Below are positions 8,380 through 17,300 of a stretch of 64,000 bases of DNA, piece after piece. Both the position numbers and the translations under genes were made by a program. Source of the stretch: Puia sp. (GTDB lineage Bacteria > Bacteroidota > Bacteroidia > Chitinophagales > Chitinophagaceae); contig JARLGZ010000177.1 in assembly GCA_031292515.1 (NCBI GenBank), positions 1 to 64,000 of the forward strand, written 5' to 3'. Positions within the stretch are counted from its first letter, which is position 1; each line of letters opens with the position of its first letter. The notes under the pieces were generated by a model. It made no database searches. It saw only the letters and a program-made list of their open reading frames with translations, and had not been told where the DNA came from.

Positions 8380-9315
8380 ATGAAAGAAATAACCATACAG
8401 GCCCCTGCAACCGTCGCCAACCTGGTTTGCGGATTCGACGTCCTCGGCATGGCCCTGGAACAACCGTATGATAAGATGACGGTGCGGCTGCTCGACAAAC
8501 CGGAAGTGATCATCACCAGCCTCGATGGATTCCCGCTTCCTACCGACCCTGCGCTCAATACGGCCGGCGCTCCCCTTCTGGCGATGCTGGAGGAACCGGA
8601 TCTGCCCGGCGGCCCCGTAGGATTCGAAGTCCTGATCAGCAAACAGATCAAGCCAGGCAGCGGCATCGGTTCCAGCGCCGCCAGCGCCGCGGGCGCCGTG
8701 GTCGCCGCCAACCATCTCCTGGGGAACATCTTCAGCAAGGAAGACCAGGTGCGATTCGCCCTTTTCGGAGAGAAAGTCGCCTCCGGCGTCAAACACGCCG
8801 ACAATATCGCCCCCTGCATCTATGGAGGCATTACCCTGATCCGCTCGATCTTCCCCCTGGATATCATCTCCATCCCGGCACCCCCCCTCCACGTGACGGT
8901 GGTGCACCCCCAGATAGAAGTACGCACCTCCGATGCCCGGCAGATTCTTCGAAAAGAGGTGCTTTTGAAAGACGCGATCCGCCAATGGGGCAATATCGGC
9001 GGTCTCGTGGCGGGCTTTATAAAAAGCGACTATGAGCTGATCGGCCGTTCCCTGGAAGACGTCATCATCGAGCCCGTACGCAGCATGCTGATTCCAGGCT
9101 TCGACGAAGTCAAACAGCAATGCAAGGAAGCAGGCGCCCTGGGCGGTGGCATTTCAGGTTCGGGCCCCTCTATCTTTATGCTGAGCAAAGATGCGGTGAC
9201 CGCCCGGCGGGTGGAACAGGTCATGAAGGCGATCTACGAACGAATCGGCCTGGCCTATCACACCTACGTCACGGTCGTCAACCAGGAAGGCGTGAAAATA
9301 GTGAGTAGTCAGTAG
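8380..9315 (+). CDS. thrB: homoserine kinase
   Basis: 311 residues from the ATG at 8380 (MKEITIQAPATVANLVCGFD), which is the family's usual N-terminus. It is a GHMP kinase: the ATP-binding loop is seen as PGSGIGSSAASAAGAVVAAN near residue 90, and the C-terminal motif GGGISGSGPSIFML near 255. It phosphorylates homoserine with ATP in the fourth step from aspartate semialdehyde to threonine. It lies between thrA and thrC on the same strand. The last codons and the stop fall in a tandem AGTCAGT repeat, so the C-terminal VSSQ is probably not conserved. Confidence 0.95.
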   Translation: MKEITIQAPATVANLVCGFDVLGMALEQPYDKMTVRLLDKPEVIITSLDGFPLPTDPALNTAGAPLLAMLEEPDLPGGPVGFEVLISKQIKPGSGIGSSAASAAGAVVAANHLLGNIFSKEDQVRFALFGEKVASGVKHADNIAPCIYGGITLIRSIFPLDIISIPAPPLHVTVVHPQIEVRTSDARQILRKEVLLKDAIRQWGNIGGLVAGFIKSDYELIGRSLEDVIIEPVRSMLIPGFDEVKQQCKEAGALGGGISGSGPSIFMLSKDAVTARRVEQVMKAIYERIGLAYHTYVTVVNQEGVKIVSSQ

Positions 9316-9325
9316 TCAGTAGTGA
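9303..9325. repeat. heptamer tandem repeat across the thrB stop codon
   Basis: The unit AGTCAGT recurs about three times (GAGTAGTCAGTAGTCAGTAG) and contains the thrB stop TAG at 9313-9315. As seven is not a multiple of three, copies supply stops in several frames. Confidence 0.6.
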
Positions 9326-9355
9326 CCACCTAAAACTTAATAATATCTTTATAAC

Positions 9356-10678
9356 ATGAAGTATTACTCCCTCAACGATCCGGAAGCGAAAGCGGAAACC
9401 AGCTTCAGGGACGCCACCATCCGGGGACAGGCGCCCGATAAAGGGCTCTATTTCCCGGAACGGATCCCGGCTTTGCCAAAAGACCTGATCGAAAATATAA
9501 CAAGGTACACAAAAGAAGAAATCGCCCTGCGGGTCATCAGCCCCTACGTGGGAGATACCCTCCCCGCGGGAGAACTGGAGAAGATCGTTGCAGAGACCGT
9601 CAATTTCGAATTCCCGTTGGTGAAACTCGACGACCGCACCTGGTCCCTCGAACTCTTTCATGGCCCTACACTGGCCTTTAAAGACGTGGGCGCCCGATTT
9701 ATGAGCCGCTGTCTGGGCTATTTCGTCAGGGGCAACGACCAGCCCGTGACGGTTCTGGTAGCGACTTCGGGAGATACGGGGGGCGCCGTCGCAAACGGCT
9801 TCTATGGAGTGGAAGGGGTCCGCGTCGTAATCCTCTACCCGTCCGGCAAAGTCAGCAGCGTCCAGGAATTGCAGTTGACCACCCTCGGTAAGAATATCAC
9901 CGCCCTGGAAGTCGATGGCACTTTCGACGACTGCCAGCGTCTCGTCAAACAGGCATTCGGCGACCCGGGATTGAATAAAGAACTGTTCCTGACTTCCGCC
10001 AATTCCATCAACGTAGCCCGCTGGTTACCACAACAATTCTATTACCTGTTCGCCTATAGCCAGTGGGTACAGACGCTCGGGAAGAAGGAAGCGCCCGTCT
10101 GGTCGGTCCCAAGCGGCAACTTCGGGAATATCTGCGCCGGATTGCTGGCTCACCGTTCCGGAATGCCCGCCAAACATTTCATCGCCGCCTGTAATGCCAA
10201 TAACACCATCCCGGATTTCCTGCAAACGGGTGCCTACAAGCCCAGAAAAGCCGTCCCGACGATCTCCAACGCCATGGATGTCGGCGATCCCAGCAATTTT
10301 GTCCGTATCCTGGAAATCTTTCATAAAGAGTTTACAGCCCTGAGCAACGTGCTTTCCAGCTCCAGCACCACCGACGAACAGACCCGGGTCGCGATCCGGA
10401 AGGTCTATACGGAAGCCCACTACCTGCCGGACCCGCACGGAGCAGTAGGCTGGCTGGCCCTGCAAGACTACCTTTCGTCCCATCCCGGAGACCGGGGAAT
10501 CTTCCTGGAGACGGCCCACCCGGTAAAATTCTATGACGTGGTGGAACCCATTATCGGGGAGAAAGTACCGATGCCCCCCATCGTCCAAAACCTCCTGGGC
10601 AGGAAGAAACAAAGTGAAAAAATTTCGCCGGACTTCGGCCTCCTCAGGGATTTCCTGCGGGGAGAAAAGAGAAAATAA
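9356..10678 (+). CDS. thrC: threonine synthase
   Basis: 440 residues beginning MKYYSLNDP. A PLP-dependent enzyme converting O-phosphohomoserine to threonine. The N-terminal motif TSFRDATIRGQAPDKGLYFPE and the PLP-lysine context HGPTLAFKDVGARFM (Lys near residue 112) are clear, followed by the phosphate-binding SGDTGGAVANGFYG. Length matches the bacterial short/medium form. It begins 40 bp after thrB on the same strand, so thrB and thrC are likely co-transcribed, completing the pathway started by ThrA. Confidence 0.96.
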   Translation: MKYYSLNDPEAKAETSFRDATIRGQAPDKGLYFPERIPALPKDLIENITRYTKEEIALRVISPYVGDTLPAGELEKIVAETVNFEFPLVKLDDRTWSLELFHGPTLAFKDVGARFMSRCLGYFVRGNDQPVTVLVATSGDTGGAVANGFYGVEGVRVVILYPSGKVSSVQELQLTTLGKNITALEVDGTFDDCQRLVKQAFGDPGLNKELFLTSANSINVARWLPQQFYYLFAYSQWVQTLGKKEAPVWSVPSGNFGNICAGLLAHRSGMPAKHFIAACNANNTIPDFLQTGAYKPRKAVPTISNAMDVGDPSNFVRILEIFHKEFTALSNVLSSSSTTDEQTRVAIRKVYTEAHYLPDPHGAVGWLALQDYLSSHPGDRGIFLETAHPVKFYDVVEPIIGEKVPMPPIVQNLLGRKKQSEKISPDFGLLRDFLRGEKRK

Positions 10679-10691
10679 TTATATTCACGCC

Positions 10692-12269
10692 ATGAGAGAG
10701 ATCGTGAAGTCCTTGCTGCTGGCGATTGTCGGCGCTTGCCTTTCCCTGATGACCCCTGCGGAAGCCGGCGCACAAACAAACCTGGGATTCGAATCCGGCC
10801 TTAAAGGCTGGACCCTGTCGTCCGGCAAGAACGGTCGTATCGCCGTCGAAAGAGACCATATATACCAGGGAAGAGCCTGCGCCAGGATCACTGGCTATGG
10901 CAGACTCGCCATGCGGGTAAACGCCACACCCCTTTCGATCGTCCGGTATAATTGCTATGTCAGCTCGGAACGGGCAGGCGTAAAAATATACCCGTTCATC
11001 CGGTTCTTCGACTCAAACGACGCCCTGCTGTTGGAATACAAAAGCCAGTTCCTCACCTTTGCGGCCTGGCAGCCTGTCGCCAATTTTACGGAGATACCAC
11101 CAGACGCGAGCTGGATGGAGATCGGTCTCGAAACGGACACGTCGAAGGCGGCCTCCCAGGCAATCGTATACGCCGACCAGTTTTCCATCACTTCAGAAGC
11201 CGCCGCCACCGTTTCCATGACCCCGGCCGGCGCACTGCCGGTGAAATACCGCCCTCCCTACAATGTCGGCGGTCATATGAACCCGTTCTGGCATTCAGAC
11301 ACCGTCTATGACGAGACAGTACTGTTGTATTCGTCCCGGAACAAGACGGCAAACGGGAAGCTCCTCTATATGCCGGACAAGATCCTCTCGGTGAAAAGTC
11401 TTGATGGCAAAATCTTCTATTCGCCCCGGAAAGACTTTACCCTGGAAGAAAATACGATCAGCCGGGTCGAAAATTCCGGGATCCCCTATACAGCCGACAC
11501 CTTCTTCACGGCAGGGAAGGACTTCGCCTGGTACAACCTCCAATCGAAATGGATCGTAGTGACCTACACGCATAAGGATACCTGGGAAGAGGCCGCACCC
11601 GGCTATAAAGGAGACCAGATGCCCAATACATTGGAAAAACTGAATGCAGGAACCCCTCTCAATATCGTCGCCTTCGGAACAGGGATCCCCCGCGGCATGC
11701 ATTGCAGCGGCTATGATGACATCCCGCCCTACATGCCTTCCTACCCTGAACTATTCGTGGACCAGCTGGAAAAACAGTATGGCAACAAATCCATCCGGCT
11801 CTTCAATGCAGGACTGCCGGGCGCCCAGGTCGACTGGGGCGCGGCATATGCCGACAAATACGTAAACCCGCTTAAACCCGATCTCGTGGTGCTCGACTTC
11901 GGCATCCATGACTGCTGGAAATATCCGCCCGACGACTTCAGGGAGTTTATCGGGAAAATCATCCGGAAGATACGGGATGCCAACCCCCGGGTGGAATTCG
12001 TACTCATCTCGGACATGCTCTATGACCCCGGTTTCGCCCGTGACGACAACGACAAAAAGGGCTGGTTCCTGTCGAATGCCCGCGGTTATTACAAAGCCCT
12101 GCAAAGCCTGGATACAACCGGGATCATCAGTCTCGACATGACAACCCTGAGTGACACCATTTACCAACGTAAAAAGCCAAAGGATTGCCTAAACAATCCT
12201 TTGTATCCCAACGACTATCTGACACGTTGGTATGCCCAGGCGATGGTCGCCCTTTTTCAAAGACAATAA
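10692..12269 (+). CDS. secreted SGNH-hydrolase-fold protein, catalytic residues missing
   Basis: 525 residues starting 13 bp after thrC. A signal peptide of about 27 residues precedes a beta-rich galactose-binding-like/CBM domain (roughly 30-190, NLGFESGLKGW...), a middle beta domain, and an SGNH-like domain from about 320. The SGNH blocks are recognisable but altered: block I reads AFGTGIPRG where GDSI is expected, block III reads FGIHDC instead of GxND, and block V reads PLYPNDYLTRWYAQ where HPND is usual. The nucleophile Ser, the Asn and the His thus all appear replaced. The framing PPYMPSYPELFVDQLEKQYG is otherwise well kept. It may be a non-catalytic carbohydrate-binding relative of GDSL esterases. 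Placement after thrC could be read-through rather than shared function. Confidence 0.65.
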   Translation: MREIVKSLLLAIVGACLSLMTPAEAGAQTNLGFESGLKGWTLSSGKNGRIAVERDHIYQGRACARITGYGRLAMRVNATPLSIVRYNCYVSSERAGVKIYPFIRFFDSNDALLLEYKSQFLTFAAWQPVANFTEIPPDASWMEIGLETDTSKAASQAIVYADQFSITSEAAATVSMTPAGALPVKYRPPYNVGGHMNPFWHSDTVYDETVLLYSSRNKTANGKLLYMPDKILSVKSLDGKIFYSPRKDFTLEENTISRVENSGIPYTADTFFTAGKDFAWYNLQSKWIVVTYTHKDTWEEAAPGYKGDQMPNTLEKLNAGTPLNIVAFGTGIPRGMHCSGYDDIPPYMPSYPELFVDQLEKQYGNKSIRLFNAGLPGAQVDWGAAYADKYVNPLKPDLVVLDFGIHDCWKYPPDDFREFIGKIIRKIRDANPRVEFVLISDMLYDPGFARDDNDKKGWFLSNARGYYKALQSLDTTGIISLDMTTLSDTIYQRKKPKDCLNNPLYPNDYLTRWYAQAMVALFQRQ

Positions 12270-12331
12270 GACTTCCTGCTCCGGCGCCGCCCGGGATTGA
12301 TCCGGTTCCCTGCCCGTGTTTTATACCGGTT

Positions 12332-13900
12332 TTATCCCAGCTTCTCAAGCCGTAAGTCCACCCGCTTGTCCTTCTTGTAATATTCCAGGATCATGATGGA
12401 ACCGGGCTTGGCAGGGAACACCCGCATATTGGTGGCCTTGGACTTAAGCTCGATCTTGTCCGTCGTGAATTTGCTGCCATTATACCGGATGGAATTAAAG
12501 GTCTGTCCCTTGTATTCGGAAGACCTCACATAATCGCTGTAACAGATCGTAAAATTGGAGTTGTCCTCATCACCCGTGGTGAACTCATAATCGAAAGCGC
12601 CGATATATTTAAGATAGGTCGCTATCAAATGCTGGCTGTTCAGATCGGCTTGCTGTCCGCCAAAAGCCGTATTGTCCGTCTTGTCATAAATAGTAGCGCC
12701 CCTTACCTTGTATTTCTCATCGAATTGCATCACCACCAGGTCGGTCACGACAATTTTTGTGACACCCGCATCTCCACCCAGCAACACCGAGGCAGCAATG
12801 CCCACCCCGTCTGCCTTCCTTTTATAGCCCTCCCCTACCACAAACAGCTTATGGTCCGGGGTCCTGATCAACTTATGGATGTACAGGTAACCGACATCCG
12901 AGATCTTCCCCTTGCTATTGGTAGGCAGGTATCTTCCGAAGTCGCCTGCCCAGGTATTATAGGATTTCGACAGGACTTTCCCCGTAGTGGTCATCTCGTA
13001 AACGGCCAGCCCCTTGCTGAAATCCTTGGCGATATTATCGCTCTTGTCGAAGAACGACCCCATCAGCATCAGCTTGTCGGTCCCCTCGATCGGCAATACG
13101 CCGGAAAGGATCATCGTATAATCATCCCCTGCATAATCCAGGTCGAATTGCTTCTTCCTCGTCACGATATTAATACCCACGAGATGAGAGGTCACCTTCC
13201 CGCTCATCAGGTGGTTTCGTTTCATCACCTGCAGGATGATCAGGCTGTCCGTGGCGCCCATGTATTCGGCGGCCGAATACTTCTCTTCGTCGTCTGTCGG
13301 GACATAGGTCCATTGCTTCTTATCCTGCGAGGAATAATAATCCACTTCGTAGGTCCTTTGCTTCCCCTCGCGCATGGGCAGCACGGATACATAACCCGTT
13401 TCCCCCATGTCGAATACATTCTTGTTCATCGCCTCGTCGGTATGCATGGTCTCGTAAGCCTTCATGAGTTCCTCCGATCGCTTGTCATAAGGCCGGCTAT
13501 AGGTATACTTTAGTTTGCCGTCCATATCATAGATCCGCATGTCCATCGTCTTCGTATCTTCATTCTTGAAAAGAAAAGAAAGACTGCCGCCGTTATAAGC
13601 CGACTCAAGCAGGCTCACCTTTTTTGAATCCTCGAACTTGATGCTCTTTACCTTGTTAAGGTTCTCATCCAATATCTGCAACGTGTATTCGTTCGTGTGC
13701 TTGTCGATCTTATCGCTCTGGTAAAAGAAATAATATCCTTTTATCTGCCCGTGTGCCGAGATGGAGCCGCTGCTGCGCAGGTAGGCTGAATATACCTTAT
13801 CGATGCTTAGCTTCGTCTGGGCAGACAGCCGGTCTTGCAGCGAACAAAGTAATACGACGGCCGCAGCCGTCAGAAGGGATTTCCTTTTTGAACATTTCAT
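12332..13900 (-). CDS. secreted DUF6770-like protein
   Basis: 522 residues with an N-terminal signal peptide (MKCSKRKSLLTAAAVVLLCS... cleavage after LSAQ). The body is rich in short beta strands with repeated patterns such as 'Y-LQILDENL-KV' and 'MRIYDMDGKLKY', reminiscent of a beta-propeller or beta-sandwich that repeats D-x-G turns. The overall sequence matches what I recall as DUF6770, a Bacteroidota family of unknown function; I see no catalytic motif. It converges with the SGNH-like gene and is followed upstream at 13958 by an M48 peptidase on the same strand. Confidence 0.55.
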   Translation of the reverse strand: MKCSKRKSLLTAAAVVLLCSLQDRLSAQTKLSIDKVYSAYLRSSGSISAHGQIKGYYFFYQSDKIDKHTNEYTLQILDENLNKVKSIKFEDSKKVSLLESAYNGGSLSFLFKNEDTKTMDMRIYDMDGKLKYTYSRPYDKRSEELMKAYETMHTDEAMNKNVFDMGETGYVSVLPMREGKQRTYEVDYYSSQDKKQWTYVPTDDEEKYSAAEYMGATDSLIILQVMKRNHLMSGKVTSHLVGINIVTRKKQFDLDYAGDDYTMILSGVLPIEGTDKLMLMGSFFDKSDNIAKDFSKGLAVYEMTTTGKVLSKSYNTWAGDFGRYLPTNSKGKISDVGYLYIHKLIRTPDHKLFVVGEGYKRKADGVGIAASVLLGGDAGVTKIVVTDLVVMQFDEKYKVRGATIYDKTDNTAFGGQQADLNSQHLIATYLKYIGAFDYEFTTGDEDNSNFTICYSDYVRSSEYKGQTFNSIRYNGSKFTTDKIELKSKATNMRVFPAKPGSIMILEYYKKDKRVDLRLEKLG

Positions 13901-13957
13901 GGTTAATGGTTATAGGTTTATAAGGGTAAAAAATATTACTGTTCCGTTTACAAACAT

Positions 13958-15334
13958 CTACTGCTTCATATTGCGTTCGCTCTGCTCATAGGCCTTCCGG
14001 AAAAGCTTGTATGGATCCATGCCCGGGTGGTATTGACTAAGATAATAATAATCGATAGAAGCGATGTCCTCGAGATACAGGTTCTGGATGAATTGCAGCA
14101 GCAGGTTGTAGTTGGCAGGATAGTCCGGGGACGGAAGGTCGGCAACCTGGCTGAGCCTGTGTGCCTTCTGCGCCTCGTAGATTCCTCCCAAAAGCCTGCC
14201 GATATTCGCAACCAGATAGTTATCACCCGGGTGCTGCTGCAGCAGCTCCAATGAATAATAAAGACTCCCCGTATAGTAGTCGGACAGGAAATCATACTCG
14301 ATCACTTCATAACGGAACCGATCCCGGAGAGTGGCAAACACCGTGGAATCCACCACCCATTTTCCAGCCACCGTCTGCCTCGCCCCGGACACAAAAGGCT
14401 CCAGCAATTTTATCCGCAGTTTACAGTCGGGATGCGTCTTCAGGGAATCGGCCATCTCTTCGCCTCTCAGCTTCGCATGCCCGCCAAGAAGACCCTCTTC
14501 TTTATGCAGCCATTTCTTGCGGAATGGATATTCCTTTGCGTTGAAGACGGCGGGTAGACAGCGGGCCGTATTCAGCGTATCCACATCGATGGAGTCCAGG
14601 ATAGCAAGAGCCGCGGGCGCCCCGGAAACCCCGAACCGGGTATGACTCATCAACACCACTCCCATGGAATCGGCCTCCGACTCATGGTCGCGACTATGCC
14701 GGCGACTGTCAAAAGTGAGCCCCTTCACCAGGTCCTGCACCTGCGCATGCTTGTGGTATTCGGTCGCCTTTATCTTCCGCAGCTGAGCCTGTATCTCCTC
14801 CGAATTGATAGTGGCTACATATTTATTCATGCTGTTCTCTGCGTGTTGCAGCAGGAAATGGGCAAGCTCGTGACATAAGATGAAGGCCGCCTGGCTTTCA
14901 TTGTCCAACCGGTAGAAAAGTCCCATATTGAAAACGATGATGCCCTCCCCGATATAAGCGGCGTTGGGAACGGCCGAACGGGAAAAATAGCAGGCAAAGG
15001 AGCGATCCCGGAGAACCGGGTTGCCTTTTGCGATCTCCGCCACGATGGCGTCGAGATATCTCTGGGCGGCAGGGACCGTATAGATCTCCCGCTTGTCGAA
15101 TTTCTCTTTTACGTTTTCCCATCTCAAGGTGTAGATATCCGCAAAATCCTTGTAATTCTTCCGGGGGAGTTTGTCCAGCTCTTCCTTATAATGTTGTTGA
15201 TATTGAGCGGCCAACCTGGCGAGAAGGACGGTATCCTCCGTGGTGGGATAGAAATTTTTGTCCTGCGCCAGTATAAACTGGCTGTACAGACAGGAAATCG
15301 AGACAAGGCATAAAAAGGACAAAGGGCCTCTCAT
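13958..15334 (-). CDS. M48-family zinc metalloprotease, exported
   Basis: 458 residues with a signal peptide of about 23 residues ending ILAQ. The zinc-binding HExxH is seen as CHELAHFLLQHAE near residue 153, and the third ligand in SRDHESEADSMGVVLM near 216, the typical ExxxD of the M48 (Ste24/HtpX/BepA) family. Unlike HtpX it has no multi-pass membrane region, so it resembles the BepA/LoiP type of periplasmic protease or quality-control factor. The 50 bp to the DUF6770 gene downstream suggest co-transcription. Substrate unknown. Confidence 0.8.
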   Translation of the reverse strand: MRGPLSFLCLVSISCLYSQFILAQDKNFYPTTEDTVLLARLAAQYQQHYKEELDKLPRKNYKDFADIYTLRWENVKEKFDKREIYTVPAAQRYLDAIVAEIAKGNPVLRDRSFACYFSRSAVPNAAYIGEGIIVFNMGLFYRLDNESQAAFILCHELAHFLLQHAENSMNKYVATINSEEIQAQLRKIKATEYHKHAQVQDLVKGLTFDSRRHSRDHESEADSMGVVLMSHTRFGVSGAPAALAILDSIDVDTLNTARCLPAVFNAKEYPFRKKWLHKEEGLLGGHAKLRGEEMADSLKTHPDCKLRIKLLEPFVSGARQTVAGKWVVDSTVFATLRDRFRYEVIEYDFLSDYYTGSLYYSLELLQQHPGDNYLVANIGRLLGGIYEAQKAHRLSQVADLPSPDYPANYNLLLQFIQNLYLEDIASIDYYYLSQYHPGMDPYKLFRKAYEQSERNMKQ

Positions 15335-15461
15335 AGGTTGGTCAGGGATAAAGGGTTTAGAAGTAAGGTCTTTGAAGGTAAAAGTAGAAAATATCCCCGG
15401 AAAAAGAAATAGGGCCCAAAAAGAACCGGCCCCCTCTCACCTCCCCAAAAAAAAGGGGCAT

Positions 15462-15827
15462 TTACCAGGTCTTCTCCAAGCCCTCCCGGGTGAAATCATG
15501 CGGATGATCGGAAAAATTGCTCCCCCTTGCCGGGTCAAAATAAGTAAGGCTGTTTTTCTTTCGCATCCTTCTTATCAGTGCCACGGGTGTGACGATCAGG
15601 AAAAATACGATCGTAAGCAAGACAAAATTGCTGATTGAGCCGAGGAGATAAGACAACTTAGTCCAAGCCCAATCGATCCTTTCACTCAGATAAAATGAGA
15701 AAACCCCCATGAGCCCCACCCCAAGCGCGAGATACAGAAATATACCTACTCTGCAACAAATGAAAACCAATAAAAATCCGATCGTAATGGTAAGAACCGT
15801 TTCCTTTGCCTTATAGTTTTTTGACAT
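15462..15827 (-). CDS. SxtJ-family small membrane protein
   Basis: 121 residues with two hydrophobic stretches (about 9-45 and 62-86), a basic RRMRKKN after the last helix and a short soluble tail. The arrangement after a carbamoyltransferase, an SGNH protein and a DUF5989 peptide matches the SxtJ family, named from saxitoxin clusters but widespread near carbamoyltransferases. The family's function is not known; the name does not imply toxin synthesis. It starts 31 bp after the DUF5989 stop codon, so the four genes likely form one transcript. Confidence 0.6.
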   Translation of the reverse strand: MSKNYKAKETVLTITIGFLLVFICCRVGIFLYLALGVGLMGVFSFYLSERIDWAWTKLSYLLGSISNFVLLTIVFFLIVTPVALIRRMRKKNSLTYFDPARGSNFSDHPHDFTREGLEKTW

Positions 15828-15858
15828 ATTATCCGTTAATTGACATTCCCATCCTCCG

Positions 15859-16008
15859 TTAAAATAGAGAATAAATAAAAGGAGCCAGCGCCGTCGAACT
15901 TCCCAATACGATAAACAATGTAATCAGTATGATGAGGACGATCAGCGGCAGCAACCACCACTTTTTTCGCTCCTTCAGAAACAACCAGAAATCCCTTAAG
16001 AATTCCAT
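15859..16008 (-). CDS. DUF5989 membrane micropeptide
   Basis: A 49-residue frame beginning MEFLRDFWLFLKERKKWWLL and ending SSTALAPFIYSLF. It has an amphipathic basic N-terminus, a single long hydrophobic helix (about residues 18-38) and a G-S-S-x-x-A-P-F-IY-LF tail, the signature of the DUF5989 family. Such peptides recur beside carbamoyltransferase and SxtJ genes. It begins about 30 bp after the upstream SGNH gene stop. Its small size means standard gene calling can miss it. Function unknown; a partner or chaperone of the carbamoylation machinery is only a guess. Confidence 0.8.
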   Translation of the reverse strand: MEFLRDFWLFLKERKKWWLLPLIVLIILITLFIVLGSSTALAPFIYSLF

Positions 16009-16037
16009 ACGATCAGTTTAGACGTTATTTAACCAGT

Positions 16038-17300
16038 TTATTGTATTCCATCGGCTTGTCTCGCAAAAATGTTAATCGTTCCATCTGATCCGATAAAATC
16101 CGCCAGCTCGCCTGCGATCCGCTTATTAGCATCCCTGGTAAAATGACAATAATCGACAAAAGTCCAGCCAGGCCAGTCATGGACACCGGACATGTTCTGA
16201 ATATGAAGGTCATTCTTTGAGATCATCCCAATGCTGTCATAGACCTTCTTTAAAAAAAAGGGCTTGTATTTGTCTGCTTTCTCTTCCTCGAGGTAATGGG
16301 TCAGGGCTTGTTCTTCTGCCGAAAGCATCGAGGAATTTCTAAAGGGTAGATAGGGCTGGACTAAAAAAAGATATTTTCTCCCGTCTCGCCTCAGCCTGTC
16401 CTCAAAATGAAAGATCTCCCTGATAAATGACCTGCAGGAGTTATCGATCCGTCTATCCTCAAAATTCATTAAAAAGGGTGTCGTCTTCCGATCCAGCCAG
16501 AATTTCCTTTCAGGAAACCCCCTTGTCTCATTTCTATGCATCCTCGCCCTGAGCCTTATATAATAAAGTTCCTGCTTGAGCATGCCAAAAAAAGCAGAGT
16601 GCTGTGTGATGGGGACAATGAAATTCATAGGGAACCTGTGAAAAGAGGAACTCTCCCACTCCCAATATTTCCGGTTGTATTCCCTTTCAAGCCCCTCCCG
16701 GCTATCCTCCAATGTATCGCATTCATTTACGCCATCCATCGAGATCACCCAATCGAAATCACAACTCTTTGACAGTGATTCATATCTTTTATAACTCTGG
16801 TTGATCGTGAACCCGGAGACGGCGGCATTGAACACCCTCACATTTTTTGAGGGATACTTTTTTTGAAGAAGTCCCTGAAGATAAAATGCTATATTTTCAG
16901 TATAAGGGTGATCCGGTATATTCGTGATATCGAACCATGCTCCATTTTTATTGGAGCCCATACCCTCCATCGCAGAACCGCCCATCAGCAACACCCACAA
17001 ATCTTCCCTTTTCTTCCGGGGAAACGAGAAATCTCCACAGGCCGATTTCATTCCCTTTTCATTGTATTGAAACCTCTTTTCATAGTCCACATAATAAGCC
17101 CTGTTGTTATAGACACTCGCGGAATCGTCCTCCTGCAAAGGCCCCCCTTGTATGTAGACACTCGTATGCAAGCCCCGGAATTTAAAATAAAAAAAAAGCC
17201 TGAAAACTCCTTCAGCCAACAGCAAAGAAAACAAAAGGGAAAAAACAGAGAATTTTAACAACTTTTTTTTGCCCCATGTCCCGGTCTTGCTATTGCTCAT
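16038..17300 (-). CDS. membrane-anchored SGNH-hydrolase family protein
   Basis: 420 residues if started at ATG 17298-17300, which overlaps the end of the carbamoyltransferase gene by 11 bases (translational coupling). A single N-terminal transmembrane segment (KFSVFSLLFSLLLAEGVFRLFFYF) is followed by an extracytoplasmic SGNH domain: LLMGGSAMEGMGS (nucleophile Ser), NAAVSGFTINQS (Gly), MDGVNECD (Asn) and, near the end, VDYCHFTRDANKRIA (D-x-x-H). All four blocks look intact, so an active esterase or acyl/carbamoyl transferase on a surface molecule is likely. It belongs to the carbamoyltransferase cassette. Confidence 0.75.
   Translation of the reverse strand: MSNSKTGTWGKKKLLKFSVFSLLFSLLLAEGVFRLFFYFKFRGLHTSVYIQGGPLQEDDSASVYNNRAYYVDYEKRFQYNEKGMKSACGDFSFPRKKREDLWVLLMGGSAMEGMGSNKNGAWFDITNIPDHPYTENIAFYLQGLLQKKYPSKNVRVFNAAVSGFTINQSYKRYESLSKSCDFDWVISMDGVNECDTLEDSREGLEREYNRKYWEWESSSFHRFPMNFIVPITQHSAFFGMLKQELYYIRLRARMHRNETRGFPERKFWLDRKTTPFLMNFEDRRIDNSCRSFIREIFHFEDRLRRDGRKYLFLVQPYLPFRNSSMLSAEEQALTHYLEEEKADKYKPFFLKKVYDSIGMISKNDLHIQNMSGVHDWPGWTFVDYCHFTRDANKRIAGELADFIGSDGTINIFARQADGIQ

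Noticed and set aside
12179-12203. Hairpin AAAGGATTG/CAATCCTTT near the end of the SGNH-like gene as a terminator
   Set aside because: It lies inside the coding frame 66 bp before the stop and has no T run.
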